NCBI GenBank assembly: GCA_037355855.1
Contig: CM074758.1
Coordinates: 7,289,001-7,353,000 of the forward strand
Direction of reading: 5' to 3'
Length of the DNA stretch: 64,000 nucleotides
Origin: Pseudo-nitzschia pungens
Lineage: Eukaryota; Bacillariophyta; Bacillariophyceae; Bacillariales; Bacillariaceae
The translations under genes and the position numbers were made by a program. Of this stretch, positions 18,711 to 28,649 are shown piece by piece. Every line of letters starts with the position of its first letter. Position 1 is the stretch's first letter. Below the pieces are notes generated by a model, which did not search any database, was not told the origin of the DNA, and saw nothing but the letters and a program-made list of their open reading frames with translations.

Positions 18711-20750
18711 TAATAATAATAATATACTTATTTAAGTAGGAAAATCCACCGAAGGTGGTTAAAAGCTACTCAGTCTGTAACCAGACTTTATCGTCGCCTC
18801 AATCGAAGAGTCAGGACCCCAAGTCGTAGAACGACGCGCCGCCTCAACCATGGGGAATAGGCCCCAGGTTGTAAATACGGCTATTTTGCAAACGAACCTT
18901 GGTAAGAAACAGGAAAAAAACAAACCAGTCCAGAGCACAACAGACACTGCTGTTGCAAAGCGTACAGGAGACGGGGTAACAAGAACGTGAAAGGGAAAGA
19001 CACAAGCAAAACTGTCCCTGGAATGCTGCTATAAAGCATCAGTAATGCTAGTTGTCAGCCGACACAAGCAAAACCCTTCCTCAGATACATAGTATCAGTA
19101 ATGCAAGTGGTCAGCGTACAAAAGCAAAACTCCTCTCTGGATGCTGGAGTGCAGCATCAGTAATGCGAGTAGTCAGCCCCGAACACATTCCTTACCACTG
19201 TATGGTACATGAAGTGCAGAGCCTACTACCAAATTCGGAACAGCTGTCCTCCTGTTCGAACTTAGTAGTAGCCACGTAGAGGCAGTGGAGCCTACTACCA
19301 AATTCAAATTCGTAACAGCTGGCCTTCTGTTAGAACTTGAACTTGCTCTCCCGTAGTAGCTTGGAAACAGTGGCTCTAAGTGATAACACTTATGGACCAT
19401 CAGGGCTGTAGGCTTGAAAACAGGTCTCAGCTGTACTGTGAACTGGAGGGGTATATAATGGTGGTGGTGCATTAAGTAAAGAATACTTAGCGACTTTGGG
19501 GCTTGGGTCAAAAAAACAGGTGGACATAAGGAAATATCACTTATGGTCCGGCAGGGCAGTAGACTTGAAAACAGATGACAGTTGAAGTGTGCATCTGAGA
19601 GGTATATGTAGATGGTGGAGCCTTAAGCGAACTGTACTTTACTGTACTTAGCGGCTTTGGGGCTTGGGTCAGAAAAACAGTAGGACCTTAAGCGAAAACA
19701 CTTATGGTCCAGCAGGGCAGTAGACTTGAAAACAGATGACAGTTGAAGAATGCATCTGAGAGGTATATGTAGGTATGAGAGCCTTAAGCAAACTGTACTT
19801 AGCGGCTTTGGGGCTTGGGTAAAAAACAATAGAACCTTAAGCAAAAACACTTATGGTCCAGCAGGGCAGTAGACTTGATAACAGATGACAGTTGAAGTGT
19901 GCACCTGAGAGGGTTATGTAGGTAGGAGAGCCTTAAGCGAACTGTAATTAGCGGCTTTGGGGCTTGGGTCAGGAAACAGTAGGACCATAAGCGAAAACAC
20001 TTATGATCCAGCAGGGCAGTAGACTTGAAAACAGATGACAATTATACCGTACACCTGAGAGGGTTATGTAGGTGGTGGAGCCTTAAGCAAACTGTACTAA
20101 GCGGCTTTGGGGCTTGGGTCAGAAAACAGTAGGACCATAAGCGAAAACACATATGGTCCAGCAGGGCAATGGACTTGAAAACAGATGACAGCTGGAATTT
20201 CTTGTAGAAATATACCTACAGTGGAAGGGGCTGTTCGTGAACTACACCTTGAAAAGACTTAGGGGACTTAGCAAGGAACCTTGAAGAATGTAGAACGTTA
20301 AGTGGAAATCACTTAGGAAGCTTGGAAACAATGTAGAACATTAAGTATAATATATACTTAAGGGCCTTGAGGGTGGAGCTTGGAAACAGATCGAAGCAGT
20401 ACAGACGGCAACAGTAAGACGGCAACAGTATTAGAAGTATTTTCGAATCGCTGTAGAATCGGTACTGGAGGTGCTGTAGAAAATTAGGTGTCGGTTTTGT
20501 TTTGGTTGTTGCTGCTGATCGATCGGCCGAGTGGTGAATTGGCAACCAAATCAACCAAAAGAAGCAGCCAGCAACTGAACCAATAGCAGAAACAAAGAGC
20601 GCAGGTCTCGGTTAATACATGTAGGTCCTGGGGTTGTGATTGGTGGTGTAAAAGGGAGCGAGATATCGCATGGTAAAGTTGTGTAGAAATCTACGTATTT
20701 TTAGTACTGGAACATCGGAACGTCGGACAAAATGCGCGATGCGCAAATTG
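18711..20750 (-). mobile_element. Non-autonomous partner retroelement, copy C
   Basis: Full length, 2.04 kb, minus strand: 5' terminus at 20750 (CAATTTGCGCATCGCGCATT), 3' ATT tail at 18711. It carries about five ~150-bp hairpin units (about 19390-20190), the ~60-bp repeats (about 19015-19180) and the shared 3' hairpins. It is inserted tail-to-tail against A with a 23-bp duplication. No credible coding sequence is present. Confidence 0.92.
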
Positions 20751-20773
20751 TAAATACGTATATTAATTAATTA

Positions 20774-21351
20774 AGAATAAAGGGGAACTGGAAGATATGC
20801 TCGCGCGAACTTGCAGATACTTAGGGATCAGCAAGTAGGAACCTTCTAGAAGGGGGGTGTATATGTGTTCAATCTTGATGAATGTAGAACGTTAAGTAGG
20901 TTCGACCTTGAAGAATGTAGAACGTTAAGTGGGTATCACTTAAGGGGCTTGGAAGACTGTATAGCGTTAAATAAAAATATGGCTTGAAAACAGATCAAAA
21001 AACAAACCGAGCTCGGAGACAAAGCGGAACTGAAGCAGAGCTGCTGTAGAATTAGTACTGCAATTGCTGTAGAAAATTATGTGTCGTGTTTTCGTGCTGC
21101 TTGTTGCTGTTGTTGCCGATCGACCGACCGACAGGAAACAAGCAACCAAAGCAACCAAAGGGAGCAAGGAGCAGGCAAACAAACAGCAGAATCAGACAGG
21201 GGAGGTCTCTGTTGATAGGTGTAGTGCTTGGTTTTGTTGTAGGAGCTTTAGAAGTGAGTGAGATATCATAGGGGAAAGTTGTGTAGAAATCTACGTGTTT
21301 TAAGTACTGGAACATCGGAACGTCGGACAAAATCGCGCGTCGCAAAATTGT
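20774..21351 (-). mobile_element. 5' tip of autonomous copy L
   Basis: Minus-strand 5' terminus ACAATTTTGCGACGCGCGAT at 21351, followed by about 580 bp of leader, stopping exactly where the left part of L resumes at 4408. It includes a CGACCGACCGAC stretch and the leader's CACTTAACGTTCTACATTC motifs. Together with 1-4408 it makes one minus-strand element. Confidence 0.8.
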
Positions 21352-21720
21352 AACCAGTGCAGCCATACCAACAGGAGGCTGCGCTGCTGTGACTTTGGCT
21401 TGGTGGATCTTAAGGGTGCTTCCACCTTGTGACCTGGTGGTTTCTACTCTCTTCCTATTTCTTGTCCTGTTTCTTGCCTTTTGAAATTGGGTATTCACCC
21501 ACTATCTTCTTTCCTCTTTTACTTTCTCTCAAGTCCCTCTCTTGTGCGACTTGTTTTTGTTTCTTTCCCTGCTTGTTGTAATAGGTTTATTTGAACACTT
21601 TGTTGTTCTACCACTTGGGTTCTGACTCTTTGATGGAGGCGACGTGAAAGTTTGGATACAGAATGAGTAATTTAGTTCCACTTTTGATGGTTAAATTTAC
21701 TCAAATTTGTATATTATACT
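21352..21720 (+). pseudogene. Degenerate autonomous element: ORF2 end and 3' UTR
   Basis: It begins CCAGTGCAGCCATACCAACA, like A at 18346, and runs through a diverged 3' UTR to CCACTTGGGTTCTGACTC, GATGGAGGCGACG and an A/T tail. Many substitutions and indels relative to A show an older insertion, into which the 5' end of L abuts. Confidence 0.75.
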
Positions 21721-21739
21721 TACTCTCACTCTGGTAGGA

Positions 21740-21985
21740 AGCCTGATTCTCAGGTGAGCCACCGACAAAATTACATCAAGTGAAGAACAATGAGGTCGAC
21801 TTCGTGGAGGTACTGGGTGACAGTATAAACGTTACTCTATTTATTTTCCTGCTTGATGTGCAACGTTTGTTTAAAAAATTATTGTTCTACCACTTGGGGT
21901 TCTGTTCCGTTGATGCAGGTGACGTTAAAATTTGGGTACAGACTGAGTCATTTAGTTTCACCTTTAGTGGCTGAACTTAAATACC
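21740..21985. pseudogene. Mosaic of degenerate ORF2 (-) and 3' UTR (+) scraps
   Basis: 21750-21830 resembles the minus-strand ORF2 stretch at 30000-30085 (GACAAAATTACA, GGTACTGGGTGACA). 21850-21985 resembles the plus-strand 3' UTR (TGCTTGATGTGCAA, CCACTTGGGGTTCTG, CAGACTGAGTCATTTAG). Confidence 0.6.
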
Positions 21986-21989
21986 AATG

Positions 21990-22365
21990 TTATGAATGTT
22001 GTATGGATCTTCTCAAAAGAGTTGATCAGTTCCACCTTCGGTGTTTCAATTGTTTTTGTCAAGGTAGTAGAATTTATCCATGATCCTTTCCACTGCAGTT
22101 GCTTCCTTCTAGGGCACAGAGGACAAGTCGTTTGCACAACTAGTTTCTTGGCTTGTGGTCACCTCTCTGGCAACCCATCCAAGCTGATCACAGCTCGCTT
22201 AATTCCCAGCAAGTGTTTTCGTTGACATTGGGTCACTGTTATCATTCATTGGTTCTTTCTCCCTTATTCGGACCTATGAAAAAATTACGATGAGAGTCTC
22301 CACGGTCTTGGGGTAACGGTTCAGGCTGGATAAAACCAATCTCTTGATGCATTCATTTTAGTTGA
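21990..22365 (+). pseudogene. Degenerate ORF2 C-terminal fragment
   Basis: Stretches GGATCTTCTCAAAAGAGTT, GTAGAATTTATCCATGATCC and CTAGGGCACAGAGGAC track A at 17865-17950. CTCCACGGTCTTGGGGTAAC and CCAATCTCTTGATGCATTC track 18125-18180. The frame is broken repeatedly. Confidence 0.7.
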
Positions 22366-22960
22366 ACTGTCCTGATGTTCGCAAGCACCATTGTTCTGAC
22401 AGTATACCACAAAAAGAATGATTGACTCCGCAGCTCGGGGCTGAAATTGTGTTTACAGATGTGCCAGGAGACTGGTATGGATGTCCAAAAGGTGAATGTG
22501 AGTTTGACTGTAGTAAAGATTTGACTGAGGCTAGCTAAGTTCTCTCTCATGTATACATATCCATGATTTGGGAATATTCTTAGTAAATAATGTATGATTG
22601 ATTATGTGGACCAAAACGGAAAGGATTGATTCATATTCTTCCACGCCACCATATGGTTTTGGCACATATTTCTTTTCAGAATATTATTCCTCGTATTTCT
22701 GAACGGCCCCTAGCACAACCTGACCTTTCAAGTGAAAGAAATGACTCTGACCATAATTTTACGACCTAGATGCTAAGCTAATATAATCGTGAAAGATGAT
22801 CCTCCATATTCAAACCTCGAAACACTACGAGCGAAAGAACAGAAAATTCAAAATACTGCTTCAAAGCTTGGTATTCTTCTTTACCTTTATAAAGCCTATG
22901 GTAAATACAATAAAAACCTTGATTTCAACGACTAACCTTCGAACTAATGATAAGAAATCA
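22366..22960. other. A/T-rich stretch with no assignable gene; one possible short exon
   Basis: Nothing matches the two retroelement families. A 34-codon open stretch at 22434-22538 (+) follows a CCGCAG that could be a splice acceptor. It contains the Cys-containing string VPGDWYGCPKGECEFDCS and ends in TAA. It could be a terminal exon remnant; no upstream exon was found. Confidence 0.3.
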
Positions 22961-22964
22961 CTCG

Positions 22965-23700
22965 AGACTTTGGATTAAGGTGAAAGTCGTCGACTTCTCT
23001 TCAGTGTTGTGGGAAGTTGCAAAAATGTCTATCAGAACGCTTGCTGCCAATTTGGGAGTAGTAATCAGCTTCGATGTGATGCTAGAGAGGAGACCACCTA
23101 CCCCGAAGCCAGTTTTGCCATCCAATTGTGCTCTATGCTCTGACAGTCGGGCCGATTTCAGGGGATATGATGAAAAGTGGATTCTCCTGTCCTGACGGAG
23201 CCTTTGTGAGAAGATCCAAAATGGCAGCAACCAAAGATGGATGAGTCTGCTCAACTTCAAGCCTCTACTGCAGAGGACCCTTCACACTCTGGTTCACAGC
23301 CCAATGATCCTTGCATGAGAGCACATGAGAAACCTCCTCATTTTGTGCATCACACAAGGAGCACCTGGAGTGATCTTGATGCTGGTGGTGAAGGAGCGGG
23401 TTGCCAACACCAATGTAGCCAGAACCAAACTGACAAACCACCTTTGCATACCAGGAGGGAGGCGTTTGAAGACAGACTGATGGACACACCAATGGAAGGA
23501 GCGCAAAGTAGGTTCGGGAATGGAGATACCATGATGGGGCTGCCAGTATTGGAGGATTGGAGGACCAAAAATGGCAACATGCAGAGCATTCTCACACAAA
23601 GTCGGGGGTTGTGATGGGCAGAAGCTCTATGGACAGACAGAAAAGCTTTGGCCTTGCTGTCAACCTGATGATTGCGCAGAGCCCACCAATCAAGAAATTA
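22965..23700 (-). pseudogene. Degenerate ORF2 C-terminal fragment
   Basis: Minus-strand similarity to 29020-29730. The finger region is recognisable (CVMHKMRRFLMCSHAR in a shifted frame), as are GNPLLHHQHQDHSRC and the RNase H end near TTGATTGGTGGGCTC. Several frameshifts and stops are present. It ends at 23700, where a degenerate partner-element tail begins. Confidence 0.75.
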
Positions 23701-24185
23701 TTACACTTTACTTATTGAAGTAGGAAAGTCCACCGGAGGTGGTTAAAAGCTACTCAGTCTTTAACCAGTTTTTTCATGGTCGCCTCCATCAAAGAATCAG
23801 GACCCCAAGTGCTAGAACCACGCATGGCATCAATCGAACTGAGTTTATGGTTGTAAAACGACAATTTTTCAAACGAACCTTCGTAAGAAGCAGTGAAAGA
23901 TAAACCATTTCAGAGGACAATAGACACAGCTGTAGGAGAAATTACAAGAGACGGGGTAACAAGAAGATGAAAGAGAACGACACAAGTAAAACTCTGTCTC
24001 CAATGCTAGTTTGAAACATTAGTAATGTTAGTGGTCAGCGAAAGAAAGAATCCCCTTCCTCAGATACATAGTATGAGTAATGCTCATCGTCAGCTGACGC
24101 AAGCACTCGTCTTTTTAAATGCTGAATGGGAGCATCAGTAATGCAAATAGAGCTACCCCAAGCACATTCCTGTACTTTGCAGTAC
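23701..24185 (-). mobile_element. Degenerate 3' part of a partner element
   Basis: Minus strand: tail, AAGTAGGAAAGTCCACC, the CCACC/GGTGG hairpin, CAGGACCCCAAGTG and three GCATTACTGATGC-type repeats, ending near a remnant of the ACATTCCT region. About 480 bp, much more diverged than B-J. This shows that the pairing of the two families is old. Confidence 0.7.
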
Positions 24186-24189
24186 AGAA

Positions 24190-24870
24190 AAGAACTAATT
24201 GATTAATTGATACACTCATTGAAGTACCTTTAACCACCAAAGGTAGGGAAACTAAATGACGCAGTCTATGTGCAGACTTTTACGTCACGTCCATCAAAGA
24301 GTCAGGACTCCAAGTAGAACGACAATTTTTCAAACAAACCTCGAACAACAAGCAGGTGAATGAACAAAACAAGCCCTACGCAATACCAACATGAGAGAAA
24401 GTGAAATGGGAAGCAATATAGTGGGAGAATACCAAGTAACAAAAGCTATGGGACATGAAAAGAAGCAGGAACAAAGTAGAAAGAACCACGTGTTGAGGTC
24501 GAAGCACCCTTGAGATCCACTGAGGCAACATCGCAGCAAAGCAGCCTCCTGGTTCCCTTTCTGCACTGGATACTGTTTCCTGGCAAGTTGGACGGTGGCA
24601 AGCCATCAACTCTTGGTAGTGAGGATGTAACGTTGAATGAGTTGGAGAGATATATCGATGAGGGAATGAGACTGGAAGAGTGCACCAGCTGCAGCCATGG
24701 CCAATTCAGAGGAAATGGAAGCATCAAGAGATTGGTGTTGTTCAGCTTCAAGGGTTCCCCTAGTGCCATGGAATCGTTCTTTCCGATAACTTCAAAGATC
24801 CCAGAAAGCGAGAAAATATCTGGGAGAACGCTTGCTGCCAATATTGAAGAAGGATTCAGCTTCCATGTGT
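24190..24870 (-). pseudogene. Degenerate autonomous element 3' end (3' UTR and ORF2 C-terminus)
   Basis: Minus strand: tail TTAATTGATACACTC, TAACCACCAAAGGTAGG, CTCCATCAAAG-like motifs, AACATGAGAGAAAGTGAAAT, then ORF2 end scraps (GCATCAAGAGATTGGTG, CCATGGAATCGTTC, AACGCTTGCTGCCAAT). 5' truncated and broken in frame. Confidence 0.7.
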
Positions 24871-25321
24871 TAGACGGTAAAGTAGAAAATTCGGAATATT
24901 ATAACAAAATTATGTTATTTCATACTTTACGAGATGGGTTTCAAATTGAAGAGAGGAAACATTGAGTGATGATGTCATCGTGATTCTTATATATATTAAA
25001 GATCTTGTTTTCAGGATATGTCTCGTATGTAATCAATACCGACCGTATCATCATTATTTAAAATATGACACTGTTGCAGAAATTCAGTACTAAATTTGTT
25101 TTCCATTACGACACCAATTATCTCCCATCACACCTCTCAAGACATTTTTTACAAAAATTATGAACTTCTCCATAAATGGCGACCCCATCTCCTCACCTGG
25201 ATTGAGTATCCCACTACGGGAGAAGAACATGACACGAAATAAATTCATTGCCACTTGAAGCACAGGAAATGCGACCCTGTTGAAAAATATGGAAACACTA
25301 CTGTGCGAAACTCAAGTCTAT
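24871..25321. other. A/T-rich stretch, nothing recognised
   Basis: No ORF, repeat family member or RNA gene was recognised on either strand. Confidence 0.5.
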
Positions 25322-26270
25322 CTATTTTTTTGCAATAATTATGACGATTGGAATTCTGAGTTTAATTTTATCATGCACACCACACAAATTTTCCTCCAAC
25401 AATTTATAAGTAATGGCCATCGTGATAATTCCATCCATAATGTCTTCACCTGTATTGTTACCACCTCTATTGTTTTCCCCCTGATCCTCATTTATAGCGA
25501 GCATAGCTTTCAGCTCTGGACTAATGTATTGGTCAACATTTTCCATCGTCCGGTGCCCACCAGATGGACTGTTGTTCTTATAGTTCTCATTCTCACGACG
25601 AAGTCTCTTTCTCAACCTTTCCTTATATTCTTTACCCGTCGTAGCATCTTTCTTCAGCACATCAATAACCCTGCATAAGTTATTGAATGATGCTAGACCT
25701 TCCGTTGACCATGATTGCTGCTCTCCACTGTACTGATTACAATATTTCTTTTTCTTCTGGCTCAAAATCCAGCAGTCGTCCTTCCTCTTTTGCTCAGCAT
25801 GATTCACCCAAGCATGATGCTCATTATGAATCATGATCAATGCAAATGCTTTATTGGTAACTTTGAAAATATCACTTATCAAACATTTATCTTTCGTGTG
25901 TGGTTCCTCTGTATTGGACAGATGCTTGATAGAATTTGAGTCACAAAGTAATAAAAATCCTCACTTGCACCACCTCCAGAACTATTATCGCCATCGTACC
26001 TTCTGTTCTCCGCATTCACTCCCAGCTGCTGTCTACTACTAGTTAGTACCTTCCCACAACACAATCTCCACTTCACTCGGAAATAAATCTGGAACAACTC
26101 CATCACGTTCGAGTTTGTCCTCTAGTAATAGTAGCAGTAGAAAAAATATGGCATCACACAAGGGGTAATCTGTTAGAGTAGCAGGAGATAGTATATCAAT
26201 CACCATAGCAGTATTAGTAGCCATTTCACCCACTTTTTTACCGATAGATCGTTTTCTAGCCAAAGTTTGA
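25322..26270 (-). pseudogene. Broken hypothetical gene resembling a diatom-expanded family
   Basis: Three collinear minus-strand pieces in different frames: KVGEMATNTAMVIDIL...PLCDAIFF...VEIVLWEG (about 26265-26040), SRQQLGVNAENRRYDGD...FVTQI (about 26040-25890), and a 186-residue piece from 25882 containing VTNKAFALIMIHNEHHAW, QSWSTEGLASFNNLC and the basic KERLRKRLRRENE, then an Asn-rich acidic tail. The AFAL...NE..W plus WS.EGL..FN.LC pattern resembles uncharacterised proteins repeated in diatom genomes, recalled and not searched. Stops near 26038 and a frame change near 25885 indicate decay, unless short introns remove them. Confidence 0.5.
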
Positions 26271-26279
26271 GCATTATGC

Positions 26280-26441
26280 CTCAGGGTGGCAACACCCCGG
26301 TACATCAAGGCGCGCGAGGCCATTGCTGCCGGAACAATCCGTGCCGCGAAGGAACCTGGTGAGAGCAACATTGCAGATTTATTCACTAAGTTGCATAATG
26401 GTCCCATGTTGAAGAGCCACTGCCAGCGATACATGTGGTAG
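26280..26441 (+). pseudogene. Ty1/copia RNase H C-terminal fragment
   Basis: The plus-strand frame RYIKAREAIAAGTIRAAKE, then GESNIADLFTKLHNGPML to a TAG at 26439-26441, matches the usual end of copia polyproteins (REAIAA..., ...NxADxxTK). Upstream it runs into the antisense broken gene, so only the last ~50 codons survive. A near-perfect ~24-bp duplication (CATGTGGTAGGAGCTGC) follows at 26426-26475. Confidence 0.7.
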
Positions 26442-27910
26442 GAGCTGCGAGCGATGCATGTGGTAGGAGCTGCTAGCTGCATTATTTGGGATACCTTTGT
26501 CCCTGACAAGCAGCTTGGACACAACGAATTCTTTCGGACGCAGCGGATCTCGACTTCGATTACGAATTTTTCGGACGCAGCGGACTTCGATTTCGACTCT
26601 GACTTCGGATTCCGATCTTATGTATGATGTTACATGTTATATGTTGGGAGTCTCCCGGTACACCGGTTCCGGGGACTATAAATTTGAAACGACAATAGGC
26701 TGATTGATCTCCTTGTTTGTGTTAAGGAATCGAACCAAGGGCAAAACGTCCTACGGTTCACCCCTCTTTTTTTTACTATGAATCAGCCGGGCCTCTGATA
26801 GGAACTGCAATATTTGATGCAGTTTGATCTCTGACAAGTTATATGGACGCATCCCTGAATTCTGTTATGATCCATCCAAGTGTCCTGGTACAGCAAGCAT
26901 TCTTGGTGTCCCCCTGGGAGTATCAATTTCCGGGGACCAATATGATTGCTCAATACAGGCACTAGCATGAATCACGGGGACTATGAAGATATCCAAGACG
27001 ATGCTACAGAATGTGGTGCTAGGGCTCCTGTGTAGAGGAGTGTACTGGAGCTACAGTGGGTAGCACCTGGTAGCTCAACACTAGGAGTTGAGCTGAGTGC
27101 TAGATCTATGTGCTAATATCTAGCATAAGCACCTAGCAACAGGCTTAGCAACAGGCCTAGCAACAGGCTTATCCTATTTGGTATGGGTGCTAACTCCAAA
27201 GGTACTAGGGTTGTCGCGTACGATTTGTACCAGTTGTACGTACCCCGGGTATAGCACCCGCAATAGTGTAGCTAAATGCTACAGTGTTAGGGTTGCTTAT
27301 GCCAAGAGATACTGGAGATGCTAAGCTACCATGATACCATGCTAAGATACTATGCTACCGCCAGGGGCGGGTCATTGGTGTACAATATCTACTATAGCCC
27401 GACACCTGACCCAAGCAGTCATTGAGTGAGCTAGCACGTGCTAGCGCTAGGACACAATTGGATCTAATTAAGCGGAGCTACGCTACTCCGTGCGCTACGC
27501 TACTCCATAGAATACAGTACTGGAGCTACAGAGCTCTATTATTCTACGAGTTAGCGAAGCGCTGTCACGATACAGAGCTGAGCTGCGCTCAGCTCCTTCT
27601 TTTCACTCTTTCTTTTTCCACTCTAAAATAAACAACCTATCATGCCCTCCCCTTTCGATCGATTCCGATGTACCTCTAGGGAAGTACCTTGTAGTAGTTA
27701 AGTGTATGCAATAGAGCTTGAACAGTGCCCAATGTAGTCTCACTATTTGCCAGGACTATACGTGTTATTATTGTTAGGGCTTTCCTCTATTTGCTGACGA
27801 GTAATATCAACGCAGTTTATCAGACCCACCACTTGACCCACAACGAACCGGGACGCCGGCTAGAGCGCGTGAAGAAACCCAGCTGGCTGATCACCACTGG
27901 CATCCATGAT
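26442..27910. other. Unassigned DNA, possibly copia LTR remains, with palindromes
   Basis: No ORF of substance. TTTCGGACGCAGCGGA is repeated near 26540 and 26570. AGCAACAGGCTT-type units repeat three times at about 27136-27172. Perfect palindromes or hairpins occur: AGCTCAAC-ACTAGGA-GTTGAGCT (about 27073), GCTAGCACGTGCTAGC (27430-27445) and GAGCTGAGC-TGC-GCTCAGCTC (27575-27595). No matching LTR pair was found by eye. Confidence 0.4.
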
Positions 27911-28196
27911 AATAATAATAATATACGTATTTAAATAACTTTAATCACCAAAGGTGAAACTAAATTACTCAGTCTGTAACCAGACTTTAACGTCGCCTCC
28001 ATCATAGAGTCAGGACCCCAAGTGGCAGAACGACAAATTTTCAAACAAACCTTGAACATCAAGCAGGGAAAAAGACAAACAAGTCCCACAAACTAGGGAC
28101 TTGAGAGAAAGTGAGATGGGAATGTGGATATTGGGATAAGAGCCAGTATCAAAGGGGATGGGACAGGATGAGAAGCAGGAACAGAAGACAAAACCA
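27911..28196 (-). mobile_element. 3' end of autonomous copy G (3' UTR and tail)
   Basis: Minus strand: ATT tail, TTTAAATACGTATATT, both 3' hairpins and 3' UTR up to TGGTTTTGTCTTCTG, where E starts. The rest of G resumes at 43260 beyond E. Relative to A, about 2.0 kb (A 16430-18424) is missing at that junction. Assigning this piece to G is inferred from orientation and order. Confidence 0.65.
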
Positions 28197-28327
28197 ATAA
28201 TAATAATAATATACTTATTTAAGTAGGAAAATCCACCGAAGGTGGTTAAAAGCTACTCAGTCTGTAACCAGACTTTATCGTCGCCTCAATCGAAGAGTCA
28301 GGACCCCAAGTCGTAGAACGACGCGCC

Positions 28328-28346
28328 GCCTCAACCATGGGGAATA
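28328..28346. repeat. Target-site duplication of D (pair 39302-39320)
   Basis: GCCTCAACCATGGGGAATA, 19 nt, identical on both sides of D, inside the 3' region of E. Confidence 0.93.
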
Positions 28347-28649
28347 ATAATAATAATAATATACTTATTTAAATAACTTTAATCACCAAAGGTGAAACTA
28401 AATTACTCAGTCTGTAACCAGACTTTAACGTCGCCTCCATCATAGAGTCAGGACCCCAAGTGGCAGAACGACAAATTTTCAAACAAACCTTGAACATCAA
28501 GCAGGGAAAAGGACAAACAAGTCCCACAAAATAGGGACTTGAGAGAAAGTGAAATGGGAATGAAGATATTGGGATAAGATCCAGTATCAAAAGGGATGGG
28601 ACAGGATAAGAAGCAGGAACAGAAGACAAAACCAAGGTACAAAGTGTAA

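Noticed and set aside
26442..27910. Complete LTR retrotransposon
   Set aside because: Only a short RNase H end at 26280-26441 is recognisable; no integrase, RT or LTR pair was found nearby.
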